Shown: positions 52,315 through 63,833, numbered from the stretch's first letter. The stretch is DNA of 64,000 nt from Allocoleopsis franciscana PCC 7113 (GCF_000317515.1 NC_019738.1:781501-845500); one strand, 5' to 3'. A program made the numbers and translations. Notes: generated by a model not told the origin, from the letters alone.

Positions 52315-55300
52315 GGCTTAGTGGGTTCGGTCAAATTGATGATTTGTTCGAGCATAAAGTTATCGACCAAGGCTCTCAATGCTCGACGCAAAGAGTCATA
52401 TTCTAAAGGTATTTGCTCAATGAGCTGTTTCATCAATTCGTCATCCGCGTAGAGTGCAGCTTGATGGAGCTCGGTGACCCAAGATACAGGCATGACCGTT
52501 AAAGCCTTAGGTGCCATCGGCTGAAGTGGAGTTGGTGACTGGCATAAGTTGGGTGTTCCCTGCTGTTCATAGACGTAGCGCACTCCCAAGTGATGAGCAA
52601 TCTTTTCTAAAAGTACCTCTCGCTGAAAAGGTTTAGGTAAAAAGTCGTCACACCCAGCTTTTAAGATGGCTTCTTGCTGCTCTTCAAAAGCATTAGCCGT
52701 TAGAGCAATAATGACTGTTTTTTGGCCTTTGGGGGTTTGTTTAATGTGTTGGGTTGCCTCATACCCGTCCATGATTGGCATGATTACATCCATCCAAATC
52801 AGATGGGGTGACCAACTCTCCCACAAGGCAACCCCTTCCTGTCCATTGGTTGCCGTGCGGACTTCAAACCCTAAGGGTTCAAGTATCTTAACCAGCAGTT
52901 TGCGATTGACAGCACCATCCTCAACAATCAAGAGGCGATAGGACGGTTGGTTTGGCTCTAAACCCATCACCTGCCGTTTACCGGATACGGGTTTTTCATC
53001 CGCCGTTGTGGCTAAGCCAATCTGGATATCAAATCTAAAAATGGCTCCTTGACCGGGGGTACTAATAACCGTTATTTCTCCCCCCATCAGGCGCACAAAT
53101 TGTTGGCTAATCGGTAGACCTAATCCCGTACCTTCCATAGACTGGCGACCGGTTGCGCTTTGCACGAAGGGATCAAATAAGCTACTGAGTTCTTCAAGGG
53201 AAATTCCAGGGCCGGTGTCTTCAACGGCAAACCACAGGCGGGTATGGGGGAGAGGGCATTGTGAGAGAGGAAACATCCCTGCCTGGTTTCCTGTTGATCC
53301 CATGCCTACACGCAGTGTGACACGACCCGCGTGAGTAAATTTAATCGCGTTTCCCAAGAGGTTAATCAAGGTTTGACGTAATTTACTGTCATCGGTTTGG
53401 ATGTATCGGGGGACATCGGAGGCTCGTTCAAAGATGAGTTTCAGACCTTTTGATGTTGCTTTGAATCCTAGCATTTCTTCTAAAGAGTCAAGCAGGCGAT
53501 ACAAGTCAAAGCAATTTTGATTCAACGTGACTTGACCGGCCTCGATTTGGGACATTGACAAAATGTCATTGATTAGCTCTAGTAAATGCTCTCCACTGCG
53601 ATTAATAATTCCCAAGTATTCTTTATGTTCTGGGGTCATTGACTCGTCACGAGCCATCACCTGAGTAAAACCAAGGATAGCGTTGAGGGGAGTACGCAGT
53701 TCATGACTCATTTTGGAGAGAAAGTGGCTTTTGGCACGGTTGGCAGATTCTGCCTCAAGTTTAGCTTTCTCTAAAGCATGATTTTGCAGCGCTAGTTCTT
53801 GACGCTGTTGTTTTTCCTGTTCTAAAAGATTCGCTTGGGCGATAGCAATTCCTAGTTGTGCGGCTACCGATTCAATGAAATTAATTTCTTCTGAAGTCCA
53901 ATGGCGGAAGGAATCATACTGATGCAAACCAATCGCCCCATTGGGTTTTCCTTGATAAGAAGTCCGAACGGCTAGCATGGATTTGAGACTTAATTTCTGG
54001 CATAGGGGTAAAGCGCCTTTTAACAGTGGCTCGGTGTAGATATTATCAGAGGCAATAGCTTGGTCTTGGGCTAACATCGCTTGTACATGGGGATTGCCAA
54101 TCACTGGAATTTCTAGATTCAGCAGCGAAACTAATCCGGGTGGCTTGTACTCTGCTACTAAAGGAATCAGGGGAGTTGGGTACTCGATGTAAGTATGAAT
54201 TAGGCAACGATTCACGCCAAAGGCTTCACCAATTTGGATGGCAGCCGTCTGAAACACTTGCTTAGAATTCAAGCTAGAGCGGATTTCTTGAGTAATTCTT
54301 TCTTGCAACAACACTCGTTGGATATGCCGTTCTAGAGTGGTTTTAGCGGCCTGAAGTTCCAGTTCTGTGGCTTTGCGATCGCTCACATCAATCACTAAAC
54401 CATGCCAAAGTATCTCTCCATCACCACACCGTTCGGGTTGAGCCGCGCCTCGAATCCATTTGAGCCTTCCAGAGGGTGTAATGATTCGCCCTTCCCATAC
54501 CCAAGGTTCTAAGGTTTGGGCGCTGGTTTCAATCGATTCAAAGAGGCTGGCTACGTCATCTGGATGAGTGAGTTCAAAGCCTAGTGCAGGATTCTCTAAA
54601 ATCTGCTTTGGCTCCAATTCATTAATGTGTCTGCAACCGGAACTTACATAAGTAAAACGATAGGAACCATCTGGATAACGCAGAAATTCATAGAGCATTC
54701 CGGGTACATTGGCGGCTAAGTTTTGGATACGAGCTTCACTTTGCTGCAAGGCGATTTCAATGGCTTTGCGATCGCTAATATCCGCCGCCGTACCGAGAAT
54801 CTGCGTCGGCTTCCCGTCAGTGTTTCTGGCAAATACCGTCTCTCGTGCCAACAGCCAACGCCAGTCACCGTGCTTGTATCTCATCCGATACTCAAACTCT
54901 AAAATTTCGCCATCTTTAGCAGACTCAAATCGTTGAAAATGTTCCGGAATTTCCACGAAATCCTCCGGATGCATCAGGGTTTGCAAGAGTGCCGTTCCCA
55001 TCTGCTGCACTTGTTCAGGGGTATAGCCCAGAATCGTGTAAACTTCTCGATTAATAAAAAAGTTGCGCTGTTCGATTAGGTCATAAACATAGACAATATT
55101 GGGATTTGCGTCCGTGATGGCAGAGAGCCAATGTTGACTTTCTTGCAGTTTGGCTTCGACTTGCTTGCGTTGGGTGATGTCGCTTAGGGAACCAATGCAC
55201 TCCAAGGGATTTCCCTCCTCGTCGCGCACTAATTTGATCACATCCAACAACCAACGGTAAGTGCCATCTTTGTGTAAAAAGCGGTATTCGGCAGAGTGCT

Positions 55301-56333
55301 GTCCCCGTTCAAATAGCTGTGGGAGTTCGGCAAAAACGCCTTCTCTGTCGTCTGGATGAATATGCGTCACCCAAAAACTGGCATCCTCTAAAAATTCCTG
55401 GGCTTCGTAACCCAGAACCAGATTAACATTCTCACTGACAAAGGTAGAACTGTAGTCGTCAGGCTTGCAGCTATAAATAATTGCTGGGCTAGAAGAGAGT
55501 AAATATTCTAGACGTTTTTGAGCGATCAACAAAGCATCAGCCGCCTGCTTTTGCTCGGTAATATCCCGAAAGGTTACCGCGAAGCCATCACCCAACTTAA
55601 CCGCAACATGGACAAACCAAGCCTTGATGCCGTCATAGTCATAATAGAATTCCTGCTCTTGGGGTATACCGGTTTCAACGACACTGACATACCGCTCAAA
55701 TAAGCCTGCCTCACAATTTCCCGGTAGTTCCACGAGTAGTTGCTTTCCTAGCAAATCCTGAGGGGTTCGCCCCGTCATTTTTTCGGTAACCGGATTGGCC
55801 AAAATCCACTTAAAATCGACAATTTCCCCTCTACTATCCCGCATCGCCTCAAATACCATCACCCCATCCTGGGATGTATTTAAAATACCCGTGAGTAAAG
55901 ATTGGGATTGTTGAAGTTTTTGATTTTGTAATTCAAGTTGCACAGAGAGTCTGCGGATTTTCAGTTGATTCTCAATCCGGGCTAACACTTCTTCTTGCTG
56001 GAAGGGTTTTGTAATATAATCAACCGCACCAACTTTTAATCCTTTAATCTTATCCAGGGACTCAGACAGAGCAGTCATAAAAATCACTGGAATATCTTGG
56101 GTTTCGGCCGTTGCTTTCAGACGCCGACAAGTTTCAAACCCATCGAGTCCAGGTAACATTACATCTAACAAGATTAAGTCTGGTGCTACCTTTTTTAGCT
56201 TGGTAATAGCACTTTCCCCACTCTGTGCCACCAGAACTTTAAAGCCAGACTCTTGCAAGAAGCTAAACAGCATCTTGAGATTCGTCGGTTGGTCATCAAC
56301 AATCAAGATGGTGCTGGGATTGGCAGTTAACAT
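52311..56333 (-). CDS. Large hybrid histidine kinase (REC-4xPAS-GAF-HisKA-HATPase-REC)
   Basis: The 1340-residue protein starts with a receiver (about 7-125; ILLDVMLPGLDGFETCRRL, DYITKPF), like its coupled partner. Four PAS domains with PAC tails follow (about 145-660; FRDITEQKQ, SLSDITQRKQ, TAADISDRKA, VIDVSDRKA), then a GAF domain (about 680-830) and HisKA with [19 protein letters not shown] (His about 876). A HATPase, a second receiver (IWMDVIMPIMDGYEAT, Asp about 1181) and a helical C-terminal region that might be a decayed HPt domain complete it. No transmembrane helix is seen, so it is a cytoplasmic sensor, probably phosphorelay-based. Confidence 0.92.
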   Translation of the reverse strand: MLTANPSTILIVDDQPTNLKMLFSFLQESGFKVLVAQSGESAITKLKKVAPDLILLDVMLPGLDGFETCRRLKATAETQDIPVIFMTALSESLDKIKGLKVGAVDYITKPFQQEEVLARIENQLKIRRLSVQLELQNQKLQQSQSLLTGILNTSQDGVMVFEAMRDSRGEIVDFKWILANPVTEKMTGRTPQDLLGKQLLVELPGNCEAGLFERYVSVVETGIPQEQEFYYDYDGIKAWFVHVAVKLGDGFAVTFRDITEQKQAADALLIAQKRLEYLLSSSPAIIYSCKPDDYSSTFVSENVNLVLGYEAQEFLEDASFWVTHIHPDDREGVFAELPQLFERGQHSAEYRFLHKDGTYRWLLDVIKLVRDEEGNPLECIGSLSDITQRKQVEAKLQESQHWLSAITDANPNIVYVYDLIEQRNFFINREVYTILGYTPEQVQQMGTALLQTLMHPEDFVEIPEHFQRFESAKDGEILEFEYRMRYKHGDWRWLLARETVFARNTDGKPTQILGTAADISDRKAIEIALQQSEARIQNLAANVPGMLYEFLRYPDGSYRFTYVSSGCRHINELEPKQILENPALGFELTHPDDVASLFESIETSAQTLEPWVWEGRIITPSGRLKWIRGAAQPERCGDGEILWHGLVIDVSDRKATELELQAAKTTLERHIQRVLLQERITQEIRSSLNSKQVFQTAAIQIGEAFGVNRCLIHTYIEYPTPLIPLVAEYKPPGLVSLLNLEIPVIGNPHVQAMLAQDQAIASDNIYTEPLLKGALPLCQKLSLKSMLAVRTSYQGKPNGAIGLHQYDSFRHWTSEEINFIESVAAQLGIAIAQANLLEQEKQQRQELALQNHALEKAKLEAESANRAKSHFLSKMSHELRTPLNAILGFTQVMARDESMTPEHKEYLGIINRSGEHLLELINDILSMSQIEAGQVTLNQNCFDLYRLLDSLEEMLGFKATSKGLKLIFERASDVPRYIQTDDSKLRQTLINLLGNAIKFTHAGRVTLRVGMGSTGNQAGMFPLSQCPLPHTRLWFAVEDTGPGISLEELSSLFDPFVQSATGRQSMEGTGLGLPISQQFVRLMGGEITVISTPGQGAIFRFDIQIGLATTADEKPVSGKRQVMGLEPNQPSYRLLIVEDGAVNRKLLVKILEPLGFEVRTATNGQEGVALWESWSPHLIWMDVIMPIMDGYEATQHIKQTPKGQKTVIIALTANAFEEQQEAILKAGCDDFLPKPFQREVLLEKIAHHLGVRYVYEQQGTPNLCQSPTPLQPMAPKALTVMPVSWVTELHQAALYADDELMKQLIEQIPLEYDSLRRALRALVDNFMLEQIINLTEPTKP

Positions 56334-56452
56334 TGTTATGATTTAGAAATATATTGTTCAACACGACGCCTAAGCAGTTCTGGATTTTCGGTAATCGGTA
56401 ATCGGTAAATCCCTAATAATGACCTATTACCAATCACCAATGTTGACAAAAA
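56334..56452. repeat. Short GGTAATC tandem repeat
   Basis: CGGTAATCGGTAATCGGTAA near 56389-56408 repeats the heptamer seen at 27603-27637. It lies between the ftsH terminator and the start of the hybrid kinase gene, so it is within the kinase promoter region. Confidence 0.6.
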
Positions 56453-56478
56453 AGGGTAGCGTACATCTACGCTACCCT
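56453..56478 (-). terminator. Rho-independent terminator of ftsH
   Basis: AGGGTAGCGTA (56453-56463) and TACGCTACCCT (56468-56478) are perfect 11-bp complements around a 4-nt loop. On the minus strand the stem is followed by TTTTTTG. It lies about 75 bp past the ftsH stop codon and is a textbook intrinsic terminator. Confidence 0.9.
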
Positions 56479-56553
56479 GAGAGTTATTGCAATGACAAAA
56501 TTAAGAACTAAGCTAAACCAGGAACCCTACTTTTAAGTCCCTCTCACGCCTCC

Positions 56554-58392
56554 TTAGGCAATGGCAGCGATCTTAACGTCGTTATTGGCTAAAAGTTCTT
56601 GCAGTTCATCGGAATCTACTGTTTCTTTCTCAATCAACATTCCGGCTAATTTGTCAAGAATATGCTTGTTGCCGAGTAAGACATTCTTAGCGCGTTCGTA
56701 GGCTTCATCCACCAGCCTACGCACTTCTTCATCAATGGTCGCCGCTGTTGTATCCGAGAAATCTCGGTCTGAGGCAATCTCCCGACCTAAGAACATATTG
56801 CCATTCTGGCGTCCTAGAGCAACAGGGCCTAAGCGATCGCTCATGCCAAAGCGAGTCACCATTTGCCGTGCGACGCGAGTCACTTGTTGCAAGTCGTTGG
56901 AAGCACCGGTGGTGACTTCTTCTTCACCGAAGATAATCTCTTCAGCCAGACGACCGCCCAAAGCCACTGCCATTTGATTTTGCAGGTAAGAACGGGAGTA
57001 TAAACCCGTATCCATCCGGTCTTCACTGGGTGTGAACCAAGTCAAACCACCAGCACGACCGCGAGGGATAATGCTAATCTTCTGCACGGGGTCATAATCC
57101 GGCATCAAGGCACCCACCAACGCGTGACCGGCTTCGTGATAGGCAACCAGCGTCTTGCGCTTCTCGCTCATCACGCGGTCTTTCTTCTCTGGTCCTGCCA
57201 ACACGCGATCAATCGCATCGTTCACCTCATCCATAGAGATTTCCGTGAGGTTGCGACGTGCTGCCAAAATTGCCGCTTCATTCAACAGGTTGGATAAATC
57301 TGCACCGGTGAACCCAGGAGTCCGACGGGCAATTTTCTCCAAGTCCACATCCTTCGCCAGTGTCTTACCACGAGCATGAACTCTGAGAATTTCCAAACGT
57401 CCCGCATAATCCGGACGATCAACAACCACCTGACGGTCAAATCGACCGGGACGCAATAAAGCGGCATCCAAAACATCTGGGCGGTTGGTCGCAGCAATAA
57501 TAATGATGCCTGTATTGCCCTCAAAACCATCCATCTCGGTCAGCAACTGGTTGAGGGTTTGCTCCCGTTCATCGTTACCGCCGCCTAAACCCGCTCCCCG
57601 TTGACGCCCTACGGCATCAATTTCATCGATGAACACGATACAAGGCGCATTGGTCTTCGCTTGCTCGAACAAGTCACGCACGCGAGAGGCACCGACGCCC
57701 ACGAACATCTCAACGAACTCGGAACCAGAGATGGAGAAGAAGGGCACGCCCGCTTCACCGGCAACGGCACGAGCGAGGAGGGTTTTACCCGTTCCCGGAG
57801 GGCCAACCAACAGCACGCCTTTAGGAATTTTGGCTCCCACCGCCGTGAAGCGATCGGCATTTTTCAGGAAGTCTACAACTTCATTGAGTTCCAGCTTGGC
57901 TTGGTCAATCCCTGCGACATCGCCAAAAGTCACCTGAGTTTGAGGCTCCATTTGCACTCTCGCTCTGGATTTGCCAAAGTTCATCGCCTGAGAACCGGGG
58001 CCATTCTGAGCGCGGCGCAGCAAGAAAAACAATCCAACCAGCAGAAGCACTGGGAAGAATAGGCTGCTTAATGCTCTAAACCAAAAGCTTTCATCACTCT
58101 GGGGCAGAACCGAAATATCATCAACTTTTTCAGCGAGGATGCTAATGAGCTGAGGGTCATTGGGCAAGTTGACCAAGACTTGTTTGCCGTCTTGAGCGGT
58201 GACGAGTGCTCTGGTGCGATCGGCGCTGAGTTTAACGGTCTCAATTTTGCCGTCTTGAACTTCCTGTATCAGCCGACTATACTTCCAAGTCTCCCGACTT
58301 TGGGAGGGTTTCTCTAAAAATGCTGTCCCTAATGCAATGACTACGATTGCTAATAGCGCGTATAGCCCTGCGTTTCTCCACTTCTTATTCAC
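56554..58392 (-). CDS. ftsH: Membrane AAA+ metalloprotease FtsH
   Basis: The 612-residue protease has two N-terminal membrane helices (about 8-26 and 105-125) and the AAA module: Walker [21 protein letters not shown], Walker [17 protein letters not shown] with [12 protein letters not shown]. The zinc site is [13 protein letters not shown] (HExxH), with [20 protein letters not shown] further on. FtsH hexamers degrade damaged membrane proteins, notably photosystem II D1 in cyanobacteria. From memory the sequence is closer to the FtsH3 (slr1604) type than to FtsH2, but that is not tested. The GTG start has AGGAGGT 9 nt upstream. It ends with a strong terminator. Confidence 0.95.
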   Translation of the reverse strand: MNKKWRNAGLYALLAIVVIALGTAFLEKPSQSRETWKYSRLIQEVQDGKIETVKLSADRTRALVTAQDGKQVLVNLPNDPQLISILAEKVDDISVLPQSDESFWFRALSSLFFPVLLLVGLFFLLRRAQNGPGSQAMNFGKSRARVQMEPQTQVTFGDVAGIDQAKLELNEVVDFLKNADRFTAVGAKIPKGVLLVGPPGTGKTLLARAVAGEAGVPFFSISGSEFVEMFVGVGASRVRDLFEQAKTNAPCIVFIDEIDAVGRQRGAGLGGGNDEREQTLNQLLTEMDGFEGNTGIIIIAATNRPDVLDAALLRPGRFDRQVVVDRPDYAGRLEILRVHARGKTLAKDVDLEKIARRTPGFTGADLSNLLNEAAILAARRNLTEISMDEVNDAIDRVLAGPEKKDRVMSEKRKTLVAYHEAGHALVGALMPDYDPVQKISIIPRGRAGGLTWFTPSEDRMDTGLYSRSYLQNQMAVALGGRLAEEIIFGEEEVTTGASNDLQQVTRVARQMVTRFGMSDRLGPVALGRQNGNMFLGREIASDRDFSDTTAATIDEEVRRLVDEAYERAKNVLLGNKHILDKLAGMLIEKETVDSDELQELLANNDVKIAAIA

Positions 58393-58614
58393 TACTTACT
58401 TACCTCCTAAGGCTTAGGATGTCGGAACGTCGAATGGGTTTCTTAATATTAACTAATGTTAACGTCTCTCAGGATTAGTTGGCGAAATTGTATTCACAAT
58501 TGCCTTTTAATCTTCTAATCGCCTTCTTTATGGTAATATGTCTGACTTCAGACTGTGGAACAAAGGGGGTCTGGAGTTCGCTTAAAAGTAATGTCTTCAT
58601 CCCTAGGGTAGATG

Positions 58615-59415
58615 TTAGTGGTGTTGTTGCCACAAACTTCGCAATGACTCCAGCATCGGGTGAAAGGCTTCGTAGGTGAGAGACTGGGAGGAAGTCAGGA
58701 CAGTGTGAATGGGAATCACTTGTACAACACTGTTGGTGTAGGCGATCGCTTCAAACTGCAACACCCGTTCCTGATCCCAGGGGGCTTCTTGAACGGGATA
58801 ATCTTGTGTTTTCAACCAGTCCATGAGTTGCGATCGCACCACGCCCGGTAAGATACCCACTTCTAAGGGTGGCGTCCACCAACATCCCTCTTGCCAGCCC
58901 CAAAGATTGCCCGTACTCGTCTCTAACCAACTTCCTGTAGCATCCACTAAAATCGCCTCAGCCGCCCCCTGCTGCCGTGCCGCTTGTCCAGCCAGCCAAG
59001 CGGAGAGATAGTTCCCTGTTTTATGAGCTGCAAGCGATCGCTGATACTCAGGGGCAAATGCCCCCCATGCGGTAATGCCTTGCTGTTGGCGTTGTGCCAA
59101 GTCAGAAGGGAGAGAACGCCCGGTAATCCACTCCCGCCCATCGGGGAAAATGGTGATTCTGAGTACTGGATAGGATTCACTTAATTGATTTGCCCCATGG
59201 CATAAGCGCTCCCAGTCCGGTTGTTGCCAACCGAAGGTTTGTAAACTGGAGGTGAGGCGATCGCAATGACTCCTCCAATGGGTCAGGGGATGATGCAACG
59301 ACTGCTGATAAACACGCAGTGTTGTAAAAACTGTCGCACCATAAAGTAAGCCAGGGTTATCAATGGTGAGTTCCAGCCTACTGCCACCAATGAGCTGACC
59401 ATCATACCAAAACAA
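58615..59415 (-). CDS. pabC: Class IV aminotransferase, probable aminodeoxychorismate lyase
   Basis: The 266-residue PLP enzyme has the class IV pattern: GLLYGATVFTTLRVYQQSLH, LRITIFPDG, AAHKTGNYLSAWLAGQAARQ (PLP Lys about residue 135), EAILVDATGSWLETSTGNLW and ILPGVVRSQLMDWLK. The motif set favours aminodeoxychorismate lyase (folate synthesis, making 4-aminobenzoate) over IlvE, which is encoded separately in this window. D-amino-acid transaminase remains possible. The frame begins with TTG 59415. It lies 222 bp upstream of ftsH on the same strand. Confidence 0.78.
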   Translation of the reverse strand: MFWYDGQLIGGSRLELTIDNPGLLYGATVFTTLRVYQQSLHHPLTHWRSHCDRLTSSLQTFGWQQPDWERLCHGANQLSESYPVLRITIFPDGREWITGRSLPSDLAQRQQQGITAWGAFAPEYQRSLAAHKTGNYLSAWLAGQAARQQGAAEAILVDATGSWLETSTGNLWGWQEGCWWTPPLEVGILPGVVRSQLMDWLKTQDYPVQEAPWDQERVLQFEAIAYTNSVVQVIPIHTVLTSSQSLTYEAFHPMLESLRSLWQQHH

Positions 59416-59496
59416 CGTTTTATCCTGTTAGATCGCTTTCGTTTATAGAATCATTATTCATCGTTGCTCCCCCGCTCCCCAGCTCCCTGGGTGTAC

Positions 59497-59703
59497 TCAG
59501 GCGCTATTGATAGCCGCCAATTGGCTGCGATTATCGCGATCGCAAATCACATTCATTTTTACTTGTTCCTGTGGCTGTAACTGGTGATAAATTTCCATAA
59601 ACTCCTGATAGGAGTAATCTTCCATCAAGGCATACATCTCACCTAAAGTTTGAGCATAGAGCATAGCCTGCTTGAGTGGTGCGATTGCTTCGTTCTGATT
59701 CAT
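59497..59703 (-). CDS. Hypothetical protein, 68 aa
   Basis: The product starts MNQNEAIAPLKQAMLYAQTL, then GEMYALMEDYSYQEFMEIYH. It is helical and acidic with no recognised domain. The composition and length are like many small cyanobacterial proteins, but the ribosome-binding site is weak. It is moderately supported. Confidence 0.45.
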   Translation of the reverse strand: MNQNEAIAPLKQAMLYAQTLGEMYALMEDYSYQEFMEIYHQLQPQEQVKMNVICDRDNRSQLAAINSA

Positions 59704-60148
59704 CTTAAGTTCAGCAAATCCAGGAGGCAGATCGTACTACTCCTTGGCGTGTTTATCGATAAATCTTTCATACTTCTTAAGAAGTATCCCTTGATTCAGC
59801 TCATTGATTCCGTTAATGTTATTTTCTCATCAAACTTTTTTAAAGATTCACAAGATGCACAGACAAATCAATAAACAATCATATCTAGGATGAGATTAAT
59901 TGCCGGATACTCCAGGAAACTCTGTAGCTGAGTCGCTATCGCCTCAGGGTCATCAATATATAGAACCAGAGGATAGAAAAAATCCAATTGACTCAATGAT
60001 TAGGAGACTTCTTCCGACATCAACGGCATCTACCGATTTACCAAAGGTCATTTTGTATCAACCCGGTGGCCTGTGCAAGCTAAAGGCTACTGAACTATCG
60101 ACCAATCGTTAGTCCAGTAGCTGGAGTACCAGCGTTGTCAATCTCTCC
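59704..60148. other. 445-bp intergenic region upstream of the kinase-phosphatase gene
   Basis: It is AT-rich. One 70-codon plus frame (59900-60112, TTG start, AGGA nine nt upstream) reads MPDTPGNSVAESLSPQGHQY and shows no recognisable domain, so I do not call it a gene. The promoter of the downstream signalling operon should lie here. Confidence 0.4.
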
Positions 60149-63130
60149 ATGCAATCCCGGACTCAATGGGTTTCAACAATGTTTGGAAGGCTGACTAATA
60201 CTTCTATGAAAAATCATGTTTTTCCCTATGTCGCTGCTTCATTAACCGCCGCGAGCATTCTGGCCTTGACTTGGGTAATTAATCACTCAGAACAAGACCG
60301 CTTTCACCAGCGTAATCGCGCCGATGTCCTCAATCAACTGAGTGCCGTAAGAGCTCGTCTCGAAGGCAAGTTAAATCAGCGACTTTTTCTGTCACGGGGT
60401 TTAGTCGCTTACATCTCTACCATCAATCCGGACATTGACCGTGAAAAATTTGACAACCTGTCCAAAGTCATCGTGGCACAGCAAACGGGTATCCGTGGCG
60501 TAGCCCTGTATAAAAATACAGTCGTTACTTATATGTATCCTTTAGCGGGCTGGGAAAAAGCGATCGGGTTTGACCCGATGACGATTCCAGCCGAACGAGA
60601 AGCCATTAAACGGGCAATTAGAACCAAACAAAGTATATTTGCCGGACCCATTAACCTAGTGCCGACGGGTGTGGGATTCGTGAGTCGTACTCCCATTTTT
60701 CTGACTCCCCCCAATGCGGCAGCCGAAAGTGGTCGATTTTGGGGAATGGTGGGCATCATCATCGACCGGGATACTTTGTTTAAAGAGGCAGGGTTGATCG
60801 ATTCTCAGGCCAACCTCCAATATGCGATCCGAGGCAAAGATGGATTAGGAGTGGCTGGAGAAGTCTTTTTCGGGGATGGCAAAATTTTTCAGCAACAGCC
60901 AGAAACATCCGAGGTGACTCTACCCAATGGTTCATGGCAGTTAGCTGCCGTTCCAATCGGCGGATGGCCGAAAAGTGCCCCCACCTCCCAGTGGTTTTGG
61001 TTAGGGGGTGGGTTGCTGGCGTTCTTGGCGGGAGGCTTGGTGTTCATTTTAGTCAGTGCTCCGGCGCAATTGCGAAAAGCTGTGGAACGAGCAACCGCTG
61101 CACTCAGGGAGAGTGAGGAAGCGCTGTTGCAGGCGAATGCTGACTTGCAACGCTTGGACAAACTCAAAGATGAGTTTTTAGCGAATACATCTCATGAACT
61201 GCGTACTCCCCTGAATGGGATTATTGGCATCGCTGAGTCCCTAATGGATGGGGTTACAGGCTCACTGCCACCAGCCACTCGTTTCAATCTCAGCCTCATC
61301 GTTTCCAGTGGTCGGCGTCTTGCGACCTTGGTCAATGATATTCTGGATTTTTCTAAACTGAAGCACGAAACCATTGAGTTGCAACTCAAGCCAGTGGAAA
61401 TGCGATCGCTGGCAGAAGTTGTTCTGACGCTCTGCCAGCCGCTGATTGGACAAAAAAATTTGCAGTTAATTAATCATATTTCCCCAGATCTGCCAGCGGT
61501 GAGTGCGGATGAAAATCGTATGCAACAAATTCTGCATAACTTAGTCGGTAATGCAATTAAATTTACCGACAGTGGCACGGTGGAAATTTCAGCCGAATTA
61601 ATAGGGCAAGGAAATCCTAATCCCCAAATGGCGATTACTATCTCTGATACAGGAATCGGCATTCCTGAGGATAAATATGACCGCATTTTTGAATCCTTTG
61701 AACAAGCCGATGGAACAACTGCCCGTCAGTACGGCGGTACGGGGTTAGGGTTAGCAATTACCAAAACTTTGGTGGAATTACATGGGGGAAAAATTGGGGT
61801 TGAATCTACTGTTGGAGTTGGGTCACGGTTTACGTTTACCCTCCCTTTAGCAGAACAGTTGAGTGCCAAACCAGAGGAAGGATTGAAGGTTGGCAAACTG
61901 AGAATTGAAAGTTCCCCAGAGTTGAACGTTGAGAGTTCCTCACAGCCTGCTCATTTGCCACCGACTAACCTGCAACCTGTAATTTTTGATGGCTCGAAGA
62001 TTAACATCCTAATTGTAGATGACGAACCTGTGAATCGTCAGGTATTTGCTAATTATTTAGCTTTGCACAATTATGGCATCAACCAAGCCAGCAACGGTCT
62101 AGAAGCTTTAGCTTTGCTTGAAAGGGGTTTGAAACCAGATTTGGTTTTACTCGATGTGATGATGCCACGATTGACGGGTTATGAAGTCACGCGGAAAATT
62201 CGTGAAACTTGGCAAGCGAATGAATTACCAGTTTTGCTCCTGAGTGCCAAAAATCAAGTGTCAGACTTGGTCGTTGGATTAGAGGTGGGGGCAAATGATT
62301 ATTTAACTAAACCGATTTCTAAAGATGAACTTCTAGCTCGGATAAAAACCCACTTAAATATCCAAAAACTTAAAGCGGAAAATCTACGTCTGGCGGCTGA
62401 ATTGGACATCACACGCCAACTTCAGCAAATGCTATTACCCAGAGAACGGGAACTGGGAACCATTGCTGGCTTAGACATTGCTGGCTTTATGGAACCTGCC
62501 GAGGAGGTTGGGGGTGACTACTATGACGTACTCAAGTACAATGGCAGCCTTAAAATTGGCATCGGAGATGTGACCGGACATGGTTTGGAAAGTGGAGTAT
62601 TAATGATTATGGTGCAAACGGCTGTAAGGACTTTGTTGTGCAACAACGAAACCGACCCAACTCAATTCTTAAGCACTGTGAACCGGACGATTTATGATAA
62701 CGTACAGCGGATGAATTCTGATAAAAACCTCAGCCTTTCCTTACTGGATTACCAACAGGGTCAATTATGTTTAAGCGGACAGCATGAAGAGATGATTGTG
62801 GTGCGTGCTGACGGCTCTTTGGAGCGGGTCGATACAATTGATTTAGGTTTTCCCATTGGTCTGGAGGAAGACATTGCTGATTTCATATCCCACACTCAGG
62901 TGCAACTTCACCCAGGAGATGTGGTTGTCCTCTATACTGACGGGATTACGGAAGCGGAGAATTTAGGGGGAGAACAATACGGAATTGAAAGACTGTGTGC
63001 AGTAGTTAGAGATAATAGGCAACAAAATGCTGAACAAATCAAGCAGATAGTGCTAGAGAATGTGCGCTCACATATCGGTAAACAAAAAGTTTATGATGAC
63101 ATCACTTTGCTGGTACTTAAACAAAAGTAG
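60149..63130 (+). CDS. CHASE-histidine kinase-receiver-PP2C (SpoIIE) fusion
   Basis: The 993-residue protein combines an entire pathway. It has a membrane helix (about 27-45), an extracytoplasmic CHASE domain (about 75-280; [34 protein letters not shown]) and a second helix (about 288-308). HisKA follows ([20 protein letters not shown], His about 348), then HATPase ([33 protein letters not shown]). A receiver ([31 protein letters not shown], Asp about 669) and a SpoIIE-type PP2C phosphatase ([49 protein letters not shown]) complete it. The signal should set phosphatase activity on a partner protein. It is followed by slr1658- and slr1659-type genes. Starts at 60182 and 60206 are alternatives. 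Confidence 0.93.
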   Translation: MQSRTQWVSTMFGRLTNTSMKNHVFPYVAASLTAASILALTWVINHSEQDRFHQRNRADVLNQLSAVRARLEGKLNQRLFLSRGLVAYISTINPDIDREKFDNLSKVIVAQQTGIRGVALYKNTVVTYMYPLAGWEKAIGFDPMTIPAEREAIKRAIRTKQSIFAGPINLVPTGVGFVSRTPIFLTPPNAAAESGRFWGMVGIIIDRDTLFKEAGLIDSQANLQYAIRGKDGLGVAGEVFFGDGKIFQQQPETSEVTLPNGSWQLAAVPIGGWPKSAPTSQWFWLGGGLLAFLAGGLVFILVSAPAQLRKAVERATAALRESEEALLQANADLQRLDKLKDEFLANTSHELRTPLNGIIGIAESLMDGVTGSLPPATRFNLSLIVSSGRRLATLVNDILDFSKLKHETIELQLKPVEMRSLAEVVLTLCQPLIGQKNLQLINHISPDLPAVSADENRMQQILHNLVGNAIKFTDSGTVEISAELIGQGNPNPQMAITISDTGIGIPEDKYDRIFESFEQADGTTARQYGGTGLGLAITKTLVELHGGKIGVESTVGVGSRFTFTLPLAEQLSAKPEEGLKVGKLRIESSPELNVESSSQPAHLPPTNLQPVIFDGSKINILIVDDEPVNRQVFANYLALHNYGINQASNGLEALALLERGLKPDLVLLDVMMPRLTGYEVTRKIRETWQANELPVLLLSAKNQVSDLVVGLEVGANDYLTKPISKDELLARIKTHLNIQKLKAENLRLAAELDITRQLQQMLLPRERELGTIAGLDIAGFMEPAEEVGGDYYDVLKYNGSLKIGIGDVTGHGLESGVLMIMVQTAVRTLLCNNETDPTQFLSTVNRTIYDNVQRMNSDKNLSLSLLDYQQGQLCLSGQHEEMIVVRADGSLERVDTIDLGFPIGLEEDIADFISHTQVQLHPGDVVVLYTDGITEAENLGGEQYGIERLCAVVRDNRQQNAEQIKQIVLENVRSHIGKQKVYDDITLLVLKQK

Positions 63131-63236
63131 TCATTTTTTTAAAAGGGATGACATTGATACGTTGATGCGTTGATTTGCTCTAATCTCAAACATTTAATCT
63201 TCAACTTTCAAACTTTTCACCAATGACCAAGGAGCA

Positions 63237-63833
63237 ATGACCAAAATCGATATGACCCAGATATTTGGTGATTTTACTGACACTCTGCCCGACGGTCAGG
63301 AAGGTCTGACCATGGTATTTTCGCCAACCTCTGTCCCACTTAAGCAGCGTTGGCGCAATAATGGTTTATCTGCGGATTTTATGGCAGATTATTTTGCCAC
63401 CTTTTTTCCTGGTAGTGAGGAGGCTAACTGCGAAACGGTCACCCAAGAGCAGGTTAAAAGCGCCGTTAGTTTTATCGCCAATGAGTTATTAGAAAATGCC
63501 ATGAAGTTTAATGACGAATCATTACCACAACCGATCAGTATTAGACTTCAAATGGATAGCCATAGACTGGTTTTCCTGGCAACTAATAGTGTCCATCCCC
63601 AAAGAGCCAAACAATTCCAGCAATTCATTCAAGAGTTAACGACCTCAGACCCTAGCGAGTTATACCTTTGTCATCTGGAAAAAGATCCGGAAGACACCAA
63701 TGAAAATCTCTCTGGGTTAGGCTTGTTAACGATGATTAATGATTATCAGGCTAAGCTTGGCTGGAAGTTTGAGATGGTTGATCAAAATCCGGATGAAATC
63801 GCCGTGACTACAATGGTGCAGTTAACAGTATAG
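63237..63833 (+). CDS. slr1658-type ATP-binding switch regulator
   Basis: The 198-residue protein starts MTKIDMTQIFGDFTDTLPDG. It contains FSPTSVPLKQRWRNNGLSAD, FIANELLENAMKFNDESLPQ (an N-box like that of HATPase/anti-sigma kinases), NLSGLGLLTMINDYQAKLGW (a G-box-like segment) and VTTMVQLTV. I recall this family from Synechocystis Slr1658 and related DUF6272/SiaB-like proteins. AAGGAG precedes the ATG. By analogy with RsbW/SiaB it would be a kinase or anti-regulator of the next protein, opposed by the upstream phosphatase. Confidence 0.8.
   Translation: MTKIDMTQIFGDFTDTLPDGQEGLTMVFSPTSVPLKQRWRNNGLSADFMADYFATFFPGSEEANCETVTQEQVKSAVSFIANELLENAMKFNDESLPQPISIRLQMDSHRLVFLATNSVHPQRAKQFQQFIQELTTSDPSELYLCHLEKDPEDTNENLSGLGLLTMINDYQAKLGWKFEMVDQNPDEIAVTTMVQLTV

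Noticed and set aside
58479-58679. 66-codon plus-strand frame between ftsH and pabC
   Set aside because: It overlaps the end of pabC on the opposite strand, uses a TTG start and has no recognisable domain.
59900-60112. 70-codon plus-strand frame before the kinase-phosphatase gene
   Set aside because: It has a TTG start and no domain; the possible AGGA is not enough support.
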